Shown here in pieces: positions 44,590-55,600 of a stretch of 64,000 nt of DNA; the first letter of the stretch is position 1, and the number at the start of each line of letters is the position of its first letter. The stretch lies in NCBI RefSeq assembly GCF_000350225.1, contig NW_005178998.1, forward strand, positions 164,849-228,848. The letters are read 5' to 3'. The position numbers and the translations under genes were made by a program. The stretch is from Chondrus crispus. Taxonomy: Eukaryota > Rhodophyta > Florideophyceae > Gigartinales > Gigartinaceae. The notes beneath the pieces are model-generated. The model did no database searches. It saw only the letters and a list, made by a program, of their open reading frames with translations, and was not told where the DNA came from.

Positions 44590-45975
44590 TTCGACAATCT
44601 TGACCCATGAAGTGCGGAGGCAATGATCCATGATATGGTGCCGCGCCTCGCTATCGGATGCGTATGAAAATTTGGTTTGAGAGCTCATTCAAGAACTAAA
44701 CAGACCACCCCTCTTTTCCAGTGGAGCTGTTCTACAATCACATCGCTTCGAGACGGAATGAATCTTGTGAGTCATGTGTACATCATATGTGAAACAGAGC
44801 AAAATGGTGTTCTCATCTTGAGCGAGTTCACAGGAGCCGCAAAAAACTTAACGGGTGCTTTGCTAGTGAATCTCTGGAACGTTGATAATGGACAGCGATG
44901 CAATTTTTCAGAGCCTGGAAATGCCCGACTTCGAGAGAGAGTTGAAACACCAGAAAGTATACCGCCATGTCGACTTGCACACTGCGTCCGCATCTCGCGT
45001 TCGATTCATTGACGATATAGTCACATACTCCGCGAATCGCAAGGCAAAAGCGATACAACTAATTCCGATACCAACACACCATGTTAGATATTCATACCGT
45101 GCTACGAAGGAGAAACGATTGTTTTCCTTTGATTCCGATGGTACTCTTCCCACGGTTGAGAGTCGGTCAGAGTTGGCGGAACCCTCTGAGTAACTTCTCG
45201 AAGTTCTGCGCCGTCTTGCCAGTTGTGATCAAAATATTGTGTTCATTGCGACAGAGGCAAAAGAACACAGTCATGGATTGGTTCAGAAGAGTAGGCCTTG
45301 GTTTTGCCGTAGAACACGAGTTTTCTGCGCGATGGTCAGACCTTTTACGGGAGAGGTTTGGGGGCTGTAGAATGAGTGGATTGCTAGAGTGTGGAGAGGA
45401 GGAGACGTTCGAAACAACCGGAAATACTGTAGTCGGGAAACGCGACGAAACTTGGGATGACTCATTAAGCCCCCATGATCTCATTGCAATGAGAGACGCG
45501 CTTGATTTGGCCGGTCTGTTGTTGAAACGAATTGAGGACAGCACACCTACGAGCTTCTTGTCGCAGAAAGAGATTGCATATAGGTGGCATTTCAGAGATG
45601 CTGATCCCGACTTCCCAGTGATTCGAGCACATGATGCTCGGCAAGCGCTCGAGGAGGTGCTACACGGCAGTTCGATGGAGGTCTTGATGGGGCAAAAAAC
45701 TCCTTTACGTTCGACTGCGAGGGGTGCACAAAGGAGCAGCAGTGGCTGAAGTGTTGAGACGCTTCGATGTCGAGGGTGAGGCGCCGGACTGAGTTTGTTC
45801 TATTGGTGACGACCGAACCGATGAAGACATGTTTAAATAAATATATCGCAATGCTGACGGGAAGAATATTAGTGTTCACACATGTACAGTTGAACGGAAG
45901 AGCACTTCAGCCAATTATTACGTACAGCATGTTGATGAAGTGCGTGACTAGTTGGAAAGGCTCACACAAGTAGAT
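44590..45975 (+). pseudogene. trehalose-6-phosphate synthase/phosphatase, C-terminal half, multiply broken
   Basis: The first part matches the end of a GT20 synthase domain: SLRDGMNLVSHVYI, GVLILSEFTGAA and GALLVNLWNVD (44710-44885). A phosphatase (HAD) domain follows in changing frames: FSFDSDGTLPTV (catalytic D-x-D near 45120), AVEHEFSARWSD (about 45310), YRWHFRDADPDF (about 45580), and GDDRTDEDMF at 45805-45834. This order is that of fused plant- and alga-type TPS-TPP proteins, which make and dephosphorylate trehalose phosphate. At least four frame changes and stops (for example after 45193 and after 45749, and TAA at 45837) show it is dead. The synthase N-terminus is absent. Confidence 0.88.
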
Positions 45976-46047
45976 GTAAATTCGCCTTGATGGGGCATAA
46001 AATATTTGTATAGGAAGAAGACATCGCATCTTCTCAGAGCCTGTCGC

Positions 46048-46322
46048 TTAATGTTTTAGTCTCGGCCTTGCCTCCCTCCTCTCACTCCGTCGCTTGCTCG
46101 TGCACACATTGTTCGGATCGTCTAGCCTGTTTGGCAGCCAACCGTTAACAGTTCGACCCCTTTCCACATCTACCAGAATGCGATGGCCCCCTGACCTCAT
46201 CCGGTTCGTTTCTCGCTATGCAATCTTCATATCGCGTTCTCGTTCAAACTCAACAAATGCGTAGTCTCTCAAAACTCCCTCTCGATCTAATGGCATAACA
46301 GTTGCCACAGGGCCATATGCCT
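46048..46322 (-). pseudogene. U1 snRNP 70K-like RRM protein, C-terminal fragment beside gap
   Basis: Directly left of the N run the minus strand encodes the end of an RNA-recognition motif: YGPVATVMPLDREG, then the RNP1-like RDYAFVEFERERD. After an in-frame TAG (46216-46218) the same frame reads SGGHRILVDVERGRTVNGW, the hallmark of U1-70K after its RRM, and ends at TAA 46048. U1-70K binds U1 snRNA loop I in the spliceosome. The N-terminal part lies in or beyond the gap; to the right of the gap nothing matches. The single TAG may be a real lesion or a sequencing error. The fragment lacks a long Arg-rich tail. Confidence 0.8.
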
Positions 46323-46422
46323 NNNNNNNNNNNNNNNNNNNNNNNNNNNNNNNNNNNNNNNNNNNNNNNNNNNNNNNNNNNNNNNNNNNNNNNNNNNNNN
46401 NNNNNNNNNNNNNNNNNNNNNN
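46323..46422. other. assembly gap, 100 N
   Basis: Exactly 100 unknown bases, the usual placeholder for a gap of unknown size. Order and orientation on the two sides may therefore be less certain. Confidence 1.
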
Positions 46423-46529
46423 CACACGCTCACGTGGCGTGGCATACGATATGCCCGAGTCACAATACTGATCCATGGATATAAATATTCTTATTACATA
46501 AAAAATAACATCCCGCCGCGCGCTGGTGT

Positions 46530-46645
46530 GCCGCGCGCTGGACACGTACCGCCTGCAGAGCGAGGTGTATTCCATGGAGCGCGGGACGAGGCGCCCCCAT
46601 CCGCAAGCGGCACGAGCGCGTCCAGGAGACCCCGCTCGTAATTGC
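46530..46645 (+). pseudogene. short shard sharing sequence with the VPS35-like shard
   Basis: GCACGAGCGCGTCCAGGAGA near 46606 is almost identical to the stretch near 48587 (CACGAGCGCGTCCAAGAGA), encoding HERVQETPL in both. The flanking frames are scrambled. Probably a second decayed copy of the same gene piece. Confidence 0.45.
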
Positions 46646-46676
46646 CCTTCATCCCGTTTCGTCGTGTGAGCCCACC

Positions 46677-47128
46677 ATGGCGGTCTCCATTCGTTTCGTC
46701 CTTCTCATCTTCGTCTTCCTTCTCACATTCTCGGTTGTCCAAAGCCAGAAGCAGCCCTTCAAGCTTCACCAACAACTGCACCTGACAACAGCACCCCACC
46801 CCCAGGACTAGCTGGGGGCAATAGACCGGGTGGTCCTGGCGCTGGCCCCCTCCCTTCTCATCCGCCCAGTACGTTGCTCCGCAAACTCGCCATCGCAGTC
46901 ATCTCTATTGCTACTGGCTCTGCCATCATCACTATCCTCGCTTGTGTCTGGTGCTGTGTGCTGCCTCCAGAGCTCTCAAACATGGACAAGAGTCCAGCTG
47001 TCCATACTAAGACTATCCCCCTTCCTCCTGCTGTCTCGCCACCCCACCCGGACGACGTGCTCACCGGCGATCACACTCAACCTCTCGCTAAGGAGCATAT
47101 TTATCAATACTCGCCGGAAAGAGTTTAG
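46677..47128 (+). pseudogene. putative secreted/type I membrane protein, frameshifted
   Basis: ATG 46677 in good context (CCACCATGG) starts a clear signal peptide (MAVSIRFVLLIFVFLLTF, then VVQSQ); this frame ends at TAG 46809. A second frame from about 46770 to 47128 encodes a Pro/Gly/Ser-rich spacer, a membrane helix (LAIAVISIATGSAIITILAC) and a Pro-rich cytosolic tail. Signal peptide, disordered spacer, helix and tail in this order would make a type I membrane protein if the frames were joined. An intron or a frameshift separates them. No family recognised. Confidence 0.45.
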
Positions 47129-47991
47129 CGCTACTCTCGTCGTCTCGTTCCGCGCGATTTCGCTATGTCGAACAGCAAAACTGTGGTTTGTGTTCTTGTT
47201 CAGCTGCTCCCCGCTCCGACCCCTCCGTCATGCTGCGCACTTACACCCGCACCACCGTCCCGCGGGCGCCGTCACCCATCCCCGCCCCTCATTGAACAAA
47301 AGGATCCCGCTTCTCCCCGTTCCACCGGACCACACATTTCCCGCATCTTACCACCGCCTCTTTACCCTCTCACTTCCCGCCCCTCGCACCTCTCGGCCCC
47401 AACCATCGCCTCTTCACCCCCCTGCAGGGGGTGAAGTGGCCCCCGGCGGCTCCCGCCGCCGCATCCAGTCGCGCAACTTCTCCGAGGTCGACTTCATGGA
47501 CTCCGGCCCGGGCCGCTCGCTCATGTCTGACCTGCAGTCCTCGGCCTGCAGCACGAGCTCGACTCGCTGCAGCTCGACGAGGTCCTCGTCGAGGAGTACC
47601 TGCTCGCCAAGCCGGTACTGCGCACATTTCTTTCGCAATTTTGTTCACACCAAGATGCCACCCTCATGCCCTCCTTTTTCGGTTCTCGCTCCACCTGGTC
47701 TACCTGTATACTTTTCTGTATTTGTACAACACTCTTGTACATCGCGCTTTCTTCTACGAAAGAGGCGTCATACCACTTTCTCATTTATTAGCATGCTAGT
47801 TCCTTAAGCCCATCTCCTCACCTTGCCCTTTGCCACCTTCTCCACTGGGTTGTACACTAAAGTTGAATCGTCTAGTCGACACATCCCGACATCTTAGTAC
47901 ACATTGGCTTCCCAGCTTCGTTATGTTCAACTCCGCGTTCGGTGCTCGAGGTTCACCTAACTTCCTTCCGTGCCTCTGAATTTCGCTTTGA
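47129..47991. other. low-complexity Pro-rich DNA with a possible coding shard
   Basis: 47200-47430 is C-rich low-complexity sequence. At 47450-47650 two plus frames look coding in turn (FSEVDFMDSGPGRSLMSDLQ, then ELDSLQLDEVLVEEYLL), suggesting another frameshifted gene shard of unknown family. The rest shows nothing. Confidence 0.35.
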
Positions 47992-48340
47992 TCAAACCTT
48001 GCCGCTGCAATCTATAGCGCTAATAGACCCATCATCATAAACCGCTACTGTCTTCATCCCCTTCATTTCAAACGTCGTTCCCCAAACCGAATCTCGGTGT
48101 CCCTTACAGATATACAAAGTTTCCCCCATCCGCCGATCCCAAATATTGACAGTCCTATCACTCCCCCGCTCACAATAAACTCCGAATCATCTGACCCGGC
48201 CGCACTCAGAACCAACCCTTCATGCCCCCGACATGTCTTTGCAGCATGCCCCGAGTCTAAGTCATTGGTGTTCAGCAACTGGTCATCCGAAGCCGTGAGC
48301 AAGAGTCGCGAGTTATTCTTCAAATCTGAGACAAAGGTGT
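47992..48340 (-). pseudogene. WD40-repeat protein shard, WDR61/Ski8-like
   Basis: Two WD40 repeats and part of a third are visible on the minus strand: SRLLLTASDD, GHEGLVLSAA, SEFIVSGG, then in a shifted frame DRTVNIWDRRMGE, GHRDSVWG and VAVYDDGSISAID, ending at TGA 47992. The frameshift lies near 48165. Order and wording (LLLTASDD ... GH ... SDRTVNIWD ... GHRDSVWG) resemble the last repeats of Ski8/WDR61, a subunit of the Ski and Paf1 complexes; other WD40 proteins cannot be excluded. Only the C-terminal third of a seven-bladed propeller is left. Confidence 0.6.
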
Positions 48341-48545
48341 CCTCCTCGTAGAGAGCGATAAAGACGCCATCGGAAAGCTCTACGATTTTGCGCGGCTTCG
48401 GCTTCTTATAAAAGGTGACTACGGTACTGGGTACGAATTTCCCATTCCCTACGTCGAAAAACATTTTCCCCTGAATTCGTTTATTTTGGGGGCGTGTAAG
48501 GTGCCGTGTACTGAGCAAACGCACAGCCCCACACAGCATTACGTC

Positions 48546-48760
48546 ATGGAGAGCGTGCGCCGAGTCGCCCTCATCCGCGAGCTGCACGAGCGCGTCCAAG
48601 AGACCCCGCTCGCAATTAATAGGCTCTACTTGCTCGTGAGCGCGGGGAGCGTGTTATGTGAAGAGCATGCAGGCTCCTCCAAAAGGGCATGCTGCACGAC
48701 TTCGTTGAGATGTGCGCCGGCGTGCAGCTTGACCCCTTCCAACCATTCCCCAAGCGTGCT
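48546..48760 (+). pseudogene. VPS35-like retromer subunit shard
   Basis: The plus strand encodes LHERVQETPLAINRLYLLVS followed by AGSVL, and then, in another frame, MLHDFVEMCAGVQ. Retromer VPS35 has the same spacing of an L-x-E-x-V-Q segment, RLYLL, a short loop, and DLVEMCRGVQHP. The frame shift lies near 48685 and the following sequence turns Pro-rich and unrelated. VPS35 sorts receptors from endosomes to the Golgi. Only about 60 codons of a gene of nearly 800 remain. The match is by motif memory only, so moderately sure. Confidence 0.6.
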
Positions 48761-49029
48761 CCTCCGTCCCACCACGTCACCACCTCCTCCCTCTGTCCTG
48801 TCGAAACGAAAAAACAAAAACCTCCATCCTCACCCATTCCGCCCCCGTTTGTACCCCCCTGGCACCCATCCCCCCCAACCCAAACATGAAATGCCGCCGC
48901 CGCACAACCTTCATCAAACTGGAAGAGGGTCTTCAACCTTCTCCAAATGGGTCTAGCGCTTCCCTGGTAAGGCGCTGGACAACATCGGGGATCTCACCGG
49001 TCGTGTTCAAGTCTGGAAAGTAAACGAAC

Positions 49030-49903
49030 TCATTTCTCCAATGCAAAGCACTTCTCCGAGCAAATCGCAACCATTTCTCGTGACTCGACGCTTACGTTTC
49101 TCACGACTTTGGCCCAGTCACATAATTCATGCATTCCTACGCCGCATGTTTTGCACGAAAACGAAGTTTCCAATCCCGGAAAGCGACAATGCTTCTCCCC
49201 AATCCCACAGAACATTCCTTCTTTCTCCTTTTCATTGTCGGTTTCCTTTATTCCTCCCCGAGTACATCTCTCCAGTTTTTTTCGCTTGAAGGCTTGCTCT
49301 TGAACGGATGCGACTAACCTCCTTTTTGCCGCTCCGAAAATTTCCGAGTCATGTTCTAACGCGATGTATTGGATACCTAAGTCCAAACATGCCAAACCTA
49401 TGGACATGGAGCCTGCTCTAGGATTATAACAGATACCTGCAGGTTTGCACCACTGCTCGAGAATAGATACACTGAGATTCTTTTCAAGGTCTCTAACTTT
49501 AAGGATTTTGCCTTGTTCACAGCAGAGGGGATTTCGCGATTGTTGCACGTTTGTGACACAGTTCATCCACGACGGAAGGGTTGAGCTTCTGTAACCTTTT
49601 GCAAATGAGTAGTGATTCTTTTGCCTGCGATCTGGTGATCTCCAGAATACTGCTGCGATGAAGCCTGACTCTTGAGGATGCTGCGATAGTGTCCTTCTCT
49701 TGATTGTTGAAGGATCCTGTATGTAAAGCATGGGGTGCTTCATCATTTCCATGCCCTCCGCACACACAACTGAAAAAAGCTTCGAGAAGTGAATAAAATT
49801 GCACACGATATAGCACACGCCGCTCTGTTTCATCGCCATACCGCAGTGACGTACAACCTGTTTCAGGCAGTCCTCATTGGATTCATCATCTTGTAGAACA
49901 GTC
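49030..49903 (-). pseudogene. beta-class N6/N4 DNA methyltransferase-like protein with zinc finger, 5' end severed by CopB-1
   Basis: From the LTR border the frame reads a segment like the post-catalytic part of N6/N4 methyltransferases (GVCYIVCNFIHFSKL), then the SAM-binding motif near its end (GICYNPRAGSMSIGLACLDL, then EHDSEIFGAAKRRL). This order, with the SAM motif last, is that of the beta class. A Lys/Glu-rich linker and a Cys/His-rich zinc finger (CKTCGVGMHELCDW ... CSEKC) close the protein. The catalytic D/N/S-P-P-Y motif would lie upstream and is gone: CopB-1 is inserted at 49904, and the first 40 or so codons of the open frame are LTR sequence. The SAM motif has NPRAGS rather than the usual DPFxGS. 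A host or a transposon-borne gene are both possible. Confidence 0.7.
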
Positions 49904-50452
49904 TGTTGTAATTCTACGACCACATGCTGATATGCATGACACACGACGACAGGTTTGACACGTGTAAAAGCAAAAACACTCTGCGTGACGAGCTCAGCAA
50001 GTTTGATTTTCAACGTGTACACGTGTGATTTCTGTACACCATTGCACTCTACAGTACTTCAGGAGGAAGTTTGGTTTTCAACCTGTACACATGTGAAATA
50101 TGTACACGGTTGCGGTGTACAGTACAATCTGAGCATGTTTCATTTTCTTCGCCCGACCCGTGTATGACCTGGACACATGTCCTCATTACACTGTCGGACG
50201 CGTACAGTACGCCTGCAGTTTTACAGACAAAGTGTAGAACCTTGGTGGCGGGTGCCTGGCACGTGCCAAAGGTTTACGGCGTCCATGGAGTGCAGCACGG
50301 GTACAGCAGGACACAAAGATACCGTTGCGCGAGTTTTGAATTCGTAAGGCAAAATGTGCACTGTTGTAATTGACAGTGGACAGGACCTCACGAGAGATTC
50401 AGATTCATAAGGCAACGTGTGCGCTGTAAACAGTCCTCGCAGGATTGATTTG

Positions 50453-50496
50453 AATTCGTAAGGCAACGTGTGAGCTGTAAACGTGCCTTACGAATT
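50453..50496 (+). repeat. 13-bp inverted repeat in LTR-B
   Basis: AATTCGTAAGGCA (50453-50465) pairs exactly with TGCCTTACGAATT (50484-50496) across an 18-base loop. The same motif occurs several times in direct orientation in this LTR and is repeated in the 3' LTR near 63885. Possibly a binding-site pair or an RNA hairpin. Confidence 0.75.
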
Positions 50497-50733
50497 TGTG
50501 CCACGCTGGATTTGGAATAGTAAGGGAAATTGTGCTTTGCTGTGCTTTGTTGTACTGCCTTACTAATTTCTCCGTCATGACAGTGGTAATTCGTAAGGTG
50601 GTTTTCTGTTCTGTTTGTTGGGCCATCGCCAGTTTGGCTGAGTAGCAAGACGGGCACATGTGTTAGAGCCAATACATTTGTAGTATGTGTGTCGTAGTGT
50701 TTGGTAGTAGAGTTCTAGAAGATTGCAGAAGTG

Positions 50734-50757
50734 TATAAGTAGCGCCAGAAGTTGGCG
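50734..50757 (+). promoter_or_regulatory. LTR-B TATA box with inverted repeat
   Basis: TATAAG (50734-50739), then CGCCA/TGGCG (50743-50757), as in LTR-A. About 100 bp before the LTR end. Confidence 0.6.
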
Positions 50758-50841
50758 ACTCGAAGTAAATCGGTACCCAATCCTTCAACTTCACCTCATC
50801 AACCGTCCTTCGAATCCCCTTCGCCCGCTGACCTACCATTA

Positions 50842-50855
50842 GGTTATGGGCCCAG
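50842..50855 (+). promoter_or_regulatory. primer binding site, half initiator tRNA-Met (CopB-1)
   Basis: GGTTATGGGCCCAG directly after LTR-B, the same site as in LTR-A elements. Confidence 0.85.
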
Positions 50856-50924
50856 TTCAACGTTATTGTTCCGCTGTGTGAGTGCTTGTTCTCAGTTTCT
50901 GCTGCCGTTTTCGTGTTTGTTTCT

Positions 50925-51000
50925 GCTGTCGTTCTCGTTTTGGTCTCCGCTGTCGTTCTCGTTTTGGTCTCCGCTGTCGTTCTCGTTTTGGTTTATGCTG
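50925..51000 (+). repeat. 24-bp tandem repeats in the CopB-1 leader
   Basis: Three copies of GCTGTCGTTCTCGTTTTGGT plus four bases. Similar simple repeats occur in the LTR-C leader at 43830-44150. They are open in several frames but not genes. Confidence 0.7.
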
Positions 51001-51539
51001 TCGTTTCCGCCGCCGTTTTCATCGCCGCCGTCGTTTGTTTTGTTCTATCGCCGTCTACTTGCTGTCGTTATCATCTTGGTCGCTCGTCTCCGTCTACCTG
51101 CTGTCGTTTCAACTTGGTGGATCTTCTTCGTGTCTGTTGCAGCTTGGTCTTGGCAATCGTTGTGTGAGCTGTGGGTGTAGTCCCTAGTCGCCAACGTACC
51201 ATATCAATCCAAGAAGACTGCCCTTCGATCACGCCGGTGATCGTCGTAGCTGCCGATACCCTCGCTCTTGGTGAAAGGCTTGTGCCATTGGAAATCTGAC
51301 TTGAGCGAGGGTCCGACCAAGAATCGTCGAGAGACGAAACACTGATCCTCGGGGACGATCACAGTGTACTGGTCTAGTCGATCCGCACTCTGCCTTCGGG
51401 AGGTGCGTCGGCGGTGTGGGTAACGCTCTCGGTATTAGCCCTATAGGTACGACTTCGGTCCCCTGGGTGAAGAGAATACGTGCCTAAACACTGAACCTCT
51501 CACTATACGTGTATAAGGTCGCGTACCTTGATTAAGTTC

Positions 51540-52598
51540 TATAGAAAGGTCAGCGGGGCAGAGGGAAGAAGGATGGTTGAAGGTTGCTGGTGGTTGACGG
51601 GAAAAGAAGATGATACCATTTTACTCTTGGTCGCCAACTATTGGCGCTACTTATACTCTTCGAACTACATACAATACGAGCCATTAGGGCTCGTCAAGTG
51701 ACTCTCCTTCTTGCACTCGTTGATAATCAAGTGACTCTCCCTGTTGCACTCTCGGTTGATAATCAAGTGACTCTCCTACTTCCACTCTCGGTTGATAATC
51801 AAGTGACTCTCCCTGTTGCACTCTCGGTTGATAATCAAGTGACTCTCCTACTTCCACTCTCGGTTGATAATCAAGTGACTCTCCCTGTTGCACTCTCGGT
51901 TGATAATCAAGTGACTCTCCTACTTCCACTCTCGGTTGATAATCAAATGACTCTCCTTCTTGCACTCTCGGTTGATAATCAAGTGACTCTCCTATTTCCA
52001 CTCTCGGTTGATAATCAAATGACTCTCCTTCTTGCACTCTCGGTTGATAATCAAGTGACTCTCCTATTTCCACTCTCGGTTGATAATCAAATGACTCTCC
52101 TTCTTGCACTCTCGGTTGATAATCAAGTGACTCTCCTATTTCCACTCTCGGTTGATAATCAAATGACTTTCCTACTTGTACTCTCTCTTGCTAATAATTG
52201 GGGACCGTTTGAGAGTCAATAATATCTGAATGTACTGTACTGTAGATTACAGATTTGACAATACGATTAATAACCACTGTGGCACATACGCCATACGTGT
52301 CATACACGTGTAGGACAAATGTCATACGTGTCACACACATGTCAAATCGAGAAAAATGAAACATGTTCAGAATGTACTGTAGAGTGCCACGAGGTACATA
52401 ACTTACACGTGTCAACACCAAAATTGAAACATGCTCGGAAATAATAGGAAAGTGCAACCGTGTACAAATATAACACGTGTCCACGTTGACGACCAAACAT
52501 CCTGAGAATGCTCTTGCAAGCATTTTAGGTTTCGTCGACGTACACGTGTAATATCTGTCCAGGCTTGTAGCTTAGCATGTGGTCGAAGATTTCCAACA
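51540..52598 (-). repeat. 3' LTR (type A) of CopA-3, 14-unit minisatellite
   Basis: 1059 bp. The 36-bp unit (GTGACTCTCCTACTTCCACT plus 16 bases ending GATAATCAA) occurs 14 times at about 51695-52190. Two main unit variants alternate, so higher-order duplication of pairs is likely. The partner LTR has 8 units; the length difference, 216 bp, is exactly six units. Confidence 0.97.
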
Positions 52599-52609
52599 CT
52601 CCCCCTCGA

Positions 52610-55600
52610 TCACATGCTTTTACTGGACACTGCAAGCCCCAGAAGTTCTACAAACTTCTGGAATAGAATTCGCCCAAGTGCTTTGGTTAAGATATCCGCA
52701 GGCATCGAAGTGGTCGGACAATGCGACAAATACACAATGTTTCTCTTAATAGCATCTCGTACGTAGTGGTATTTTACATCAACATGTTTGTTGCGACGGT
52801 TGATCGATTCATTCTGTGCAAACGAAATCGTCCCTGCATTGTCACACCCCATCACAATCGTGGGATCAGAATCAAGTCCGAGGACATCAGCAACAACTTG
52901 ACGCAACCAGGTCGCCTCCTTACACGCTTCACATAGTGCAATGTACTCAGCTTCACACGTCGAAGTTGCAACCACAGTCTGTTTCCGGGAACTCCAACTG
53001 ATAGCTCCACCACAGAACTTGAAAACATATCCGCTGGTCGACTTGCGAGAGTCTGAACAACTGGCCCAGTCAGCATCACTGAAACCAAGCAACTCCGGCG
53101 ATTTAGATTTATTGTCAAACACGATTCCTAAGTTTCGAGTCCCTTGCACGTATCGCATTACTCGTTTTACACCTGCCCAGTGTGACTCACATGGGTTGGC
53201 AGAATGTTGGGAAAGTTTTCCAATGGCGTATGCCAAGTCTGGACGAGTGCCAACCATCAAGTACATAAGGCAACCGACTGCCTCACGATACGGTGCCTTT
53301 GTTTCGGAGTCGTTTTCGATAGAATTCGTGGTTCTGCGACCTTGTTCCATTGGCGTCAGAGAAGGGTTACAAGCCGACATTTTAAAACGGTCAAGCACAT
53401 TTGATGCATACTTAGTTTGAGTGAGACTCAATGTCTTGGCAGTGTGATCTCTTTGAATCTCAAGACCAATGCAGACTTTTGCTTCACCGAGGTCTTTCAT
53501 CTCAAACCGTTTGTTCAGCTCCCCCTTCATCCATTTGATGGCATGAATATCACTACCAGCGAGCAACAAGTCATCGACATAAAGTGCAATTAGCATGATA
53601 GTGTTACCAATGCGTTTAATGTAGAGGCACGGATCACTACGTGAAGTCTCAAATCCCAATTCACCGAGTAAGAAATCATCCACTTTGGTATGCCATTGAC
53701 GAGGTGCTTGTTTAAGACCGTAAAGTGCTTTCAAAAGTTTACACACATGATCACTTTTGCTTTTGTCAACGCAACCTTCGGGTTGCTCCATGTAGATGTC
53801 TTCATCCAAGTCGCCGTTCAAAAACGCAGTCACGACATCCATCTGATGAAGTTCAAGGTCGTAATGAGCAACTAAGGCAAGAAGTAGACGAATAGTCGTA
53901 AACTTTATGACAGGGGCATATGTCTCAGTATAGTCAAGACCCTGCACTTGCTGGAATCCACGGGCAACAAGTCTGGCTTTTGCACTTTCAACTATATTGC
54001 CATTTGCATCAGGCAGCTGCTTGACATTGAAAACCCATCGAGATGTCAAGATGTTTGACGCCTCAGATCGAGGAACAAGTTTCCAGGTCTGATTCTTAGT
54101 CTGCGACGCAAGTTCTTTGTCAATGCCGGTTTGCCAGAATGCAGCTCTACGACCGTGGGTTGCTTGTTTGAAAGTCTTAGGACCTTCAATAGCGACATGC
54201 GCATGTGAAAGAGGAGCAGCTGCAAAGTTGCTCCTCCACCATGATCCGGGAGGTCTACTGATTCGAGACGATCTTCGTACAGCTGGAGTCGGAGTTGGAG
54301 GGGTGACATTTGGAGTTTCGACGGGAAGTGATACATCATCTTCATCATTCTCACCTACAGAGTGAGTGTCCTCGTTTTCAATATCCTCCCCTGAAATTTC
54401 ATCCTCTTCCGACCCAACCTCATTAGTATTTGGGGTATCGGCTTCATTCTCATTGTCGCCACCGAGCAATACAACGCCAACGTCAGAGCTGATTGAATCT
54501 TTTTCATGTGCAGGAATGTCATGCATCCCACATGTCGATTCATCAAACTTGGCATCTCGTGAAACAACAACTTTACTCAACTCTCCGTCCCAAAGTTTGT
54601 ATGCTTTACTGCATTGCGAATAACCGAGAAACATCGCTTCACGCGCTCGCAAGTCAAGCTTACGGAGCTCTAATTTCGGTAATGTATACCAACACTTTGA
54701 CCCAAATACTCTCAAATGGCCAACATTTGGAGTTGACTTCATCCAAATGTGATGGGGAGTCGTGTTAACTGGCAAAGCCCGTGAAGTAACTCGATTGCGT
54801 ACATATACTGCAGTGGCAAGAGCCTCTGCCCAGAATCGTTTACTGACCTGTTTATGAGAAAGCATGGAACGGACAAGATCAATCAAGGTTCGATTTAAAC
54901 GTTCAGCAACACCGTTTTGTTCAGGTGTGTAGGCAGTGGTGAGCTGGTGCTGGGTACCGTTTGAATCCAAATATGACTTGAATTCTGTCGACAAGTACTC
55001 TCCCCCTCGATCAGTGCGAAGCACCTTCACTTTACGACCAGTGTGCGTTTGGGCAAACTGTTCATACAACTTGTATTTTGCAAAGGCCTCAGATTTATTT
55101 CGCATCGTGTACACAACTACCCAGTTCGAGTGATCATCTACAAATGTAATGAAGTATCTCGAACCACCAATGGACTGTACTTCGAGCGGACCGCAAACGT
55201 CAGAATGTACCAAGTCAAGACAATTCTGTGCTCGAGACGATGATCGCTGTTTCGGGATTACTGATCGCGTTGCTTTGCCAAACACACACGCAGGACAAAT
55301 GGGAGAGTGATTGTCAGACTTTCGATTCATTGCTCTGATCACATCGCTTTGACGAACATTGATGCCACTTACCACATTATTGTGAATCATTGATGCGATT
55401 CCTTGTACGTTAACATGGGCCATTCGTTCATGTAGCGTCTGCAAGGTAACTACGTGAGCAGAGAAAGTTTCATTCATGACATCAAGTATGAATAAATCCC
55501 CAACTTGACTAGCTGTGGCAACTACAGTTGGTCCTGCAGTAACGATGCATTTGTCATTTTCAAATGACACTTGCAAGCCCTTTGAAACAATTTGGCTAAC

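Larger units (their letters stand above)
49904..50841 (+). repeat. 5' LTR (type B) of CopB-1
   Basis: 938 bp, TGTTGTAATTC...CCATTA. It contains ACACGTGT palindromes, repeated GAATTCGTAAGGC motifs (near 50340, 50404, 50453 and 50588) and the inverted repeat at 50453-50496. The TATA box lies at 50734. It shares no long stretch with LTR-A. Confidence 0.95.

Noticed and set aside
46830..47807. 325-aa plus-strand ORF
   Set aside because: Unlikely composition, crosses the better supported signal-peptide/membrane frames and Pro-rich low-complexity DNA; likely chance.
51695..52190. 36-bp direct repeats considered as a CRISPR array
   Set aside because: Units are back to back with no unique spacers, lie inside a retrotransposon LTR, and the genome is eukaryotic.
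51641..52222. Long repetitive ORFs on both strands of LTR-A arrays (also 4553-4859, 37058-37312, 43052-43330, 58018-58383)
   Set aside because: The 36-bp unit has no stop in several frames, so any array is open on both strands. Unit number varies freely and the frames have no conserved start. Not genes.
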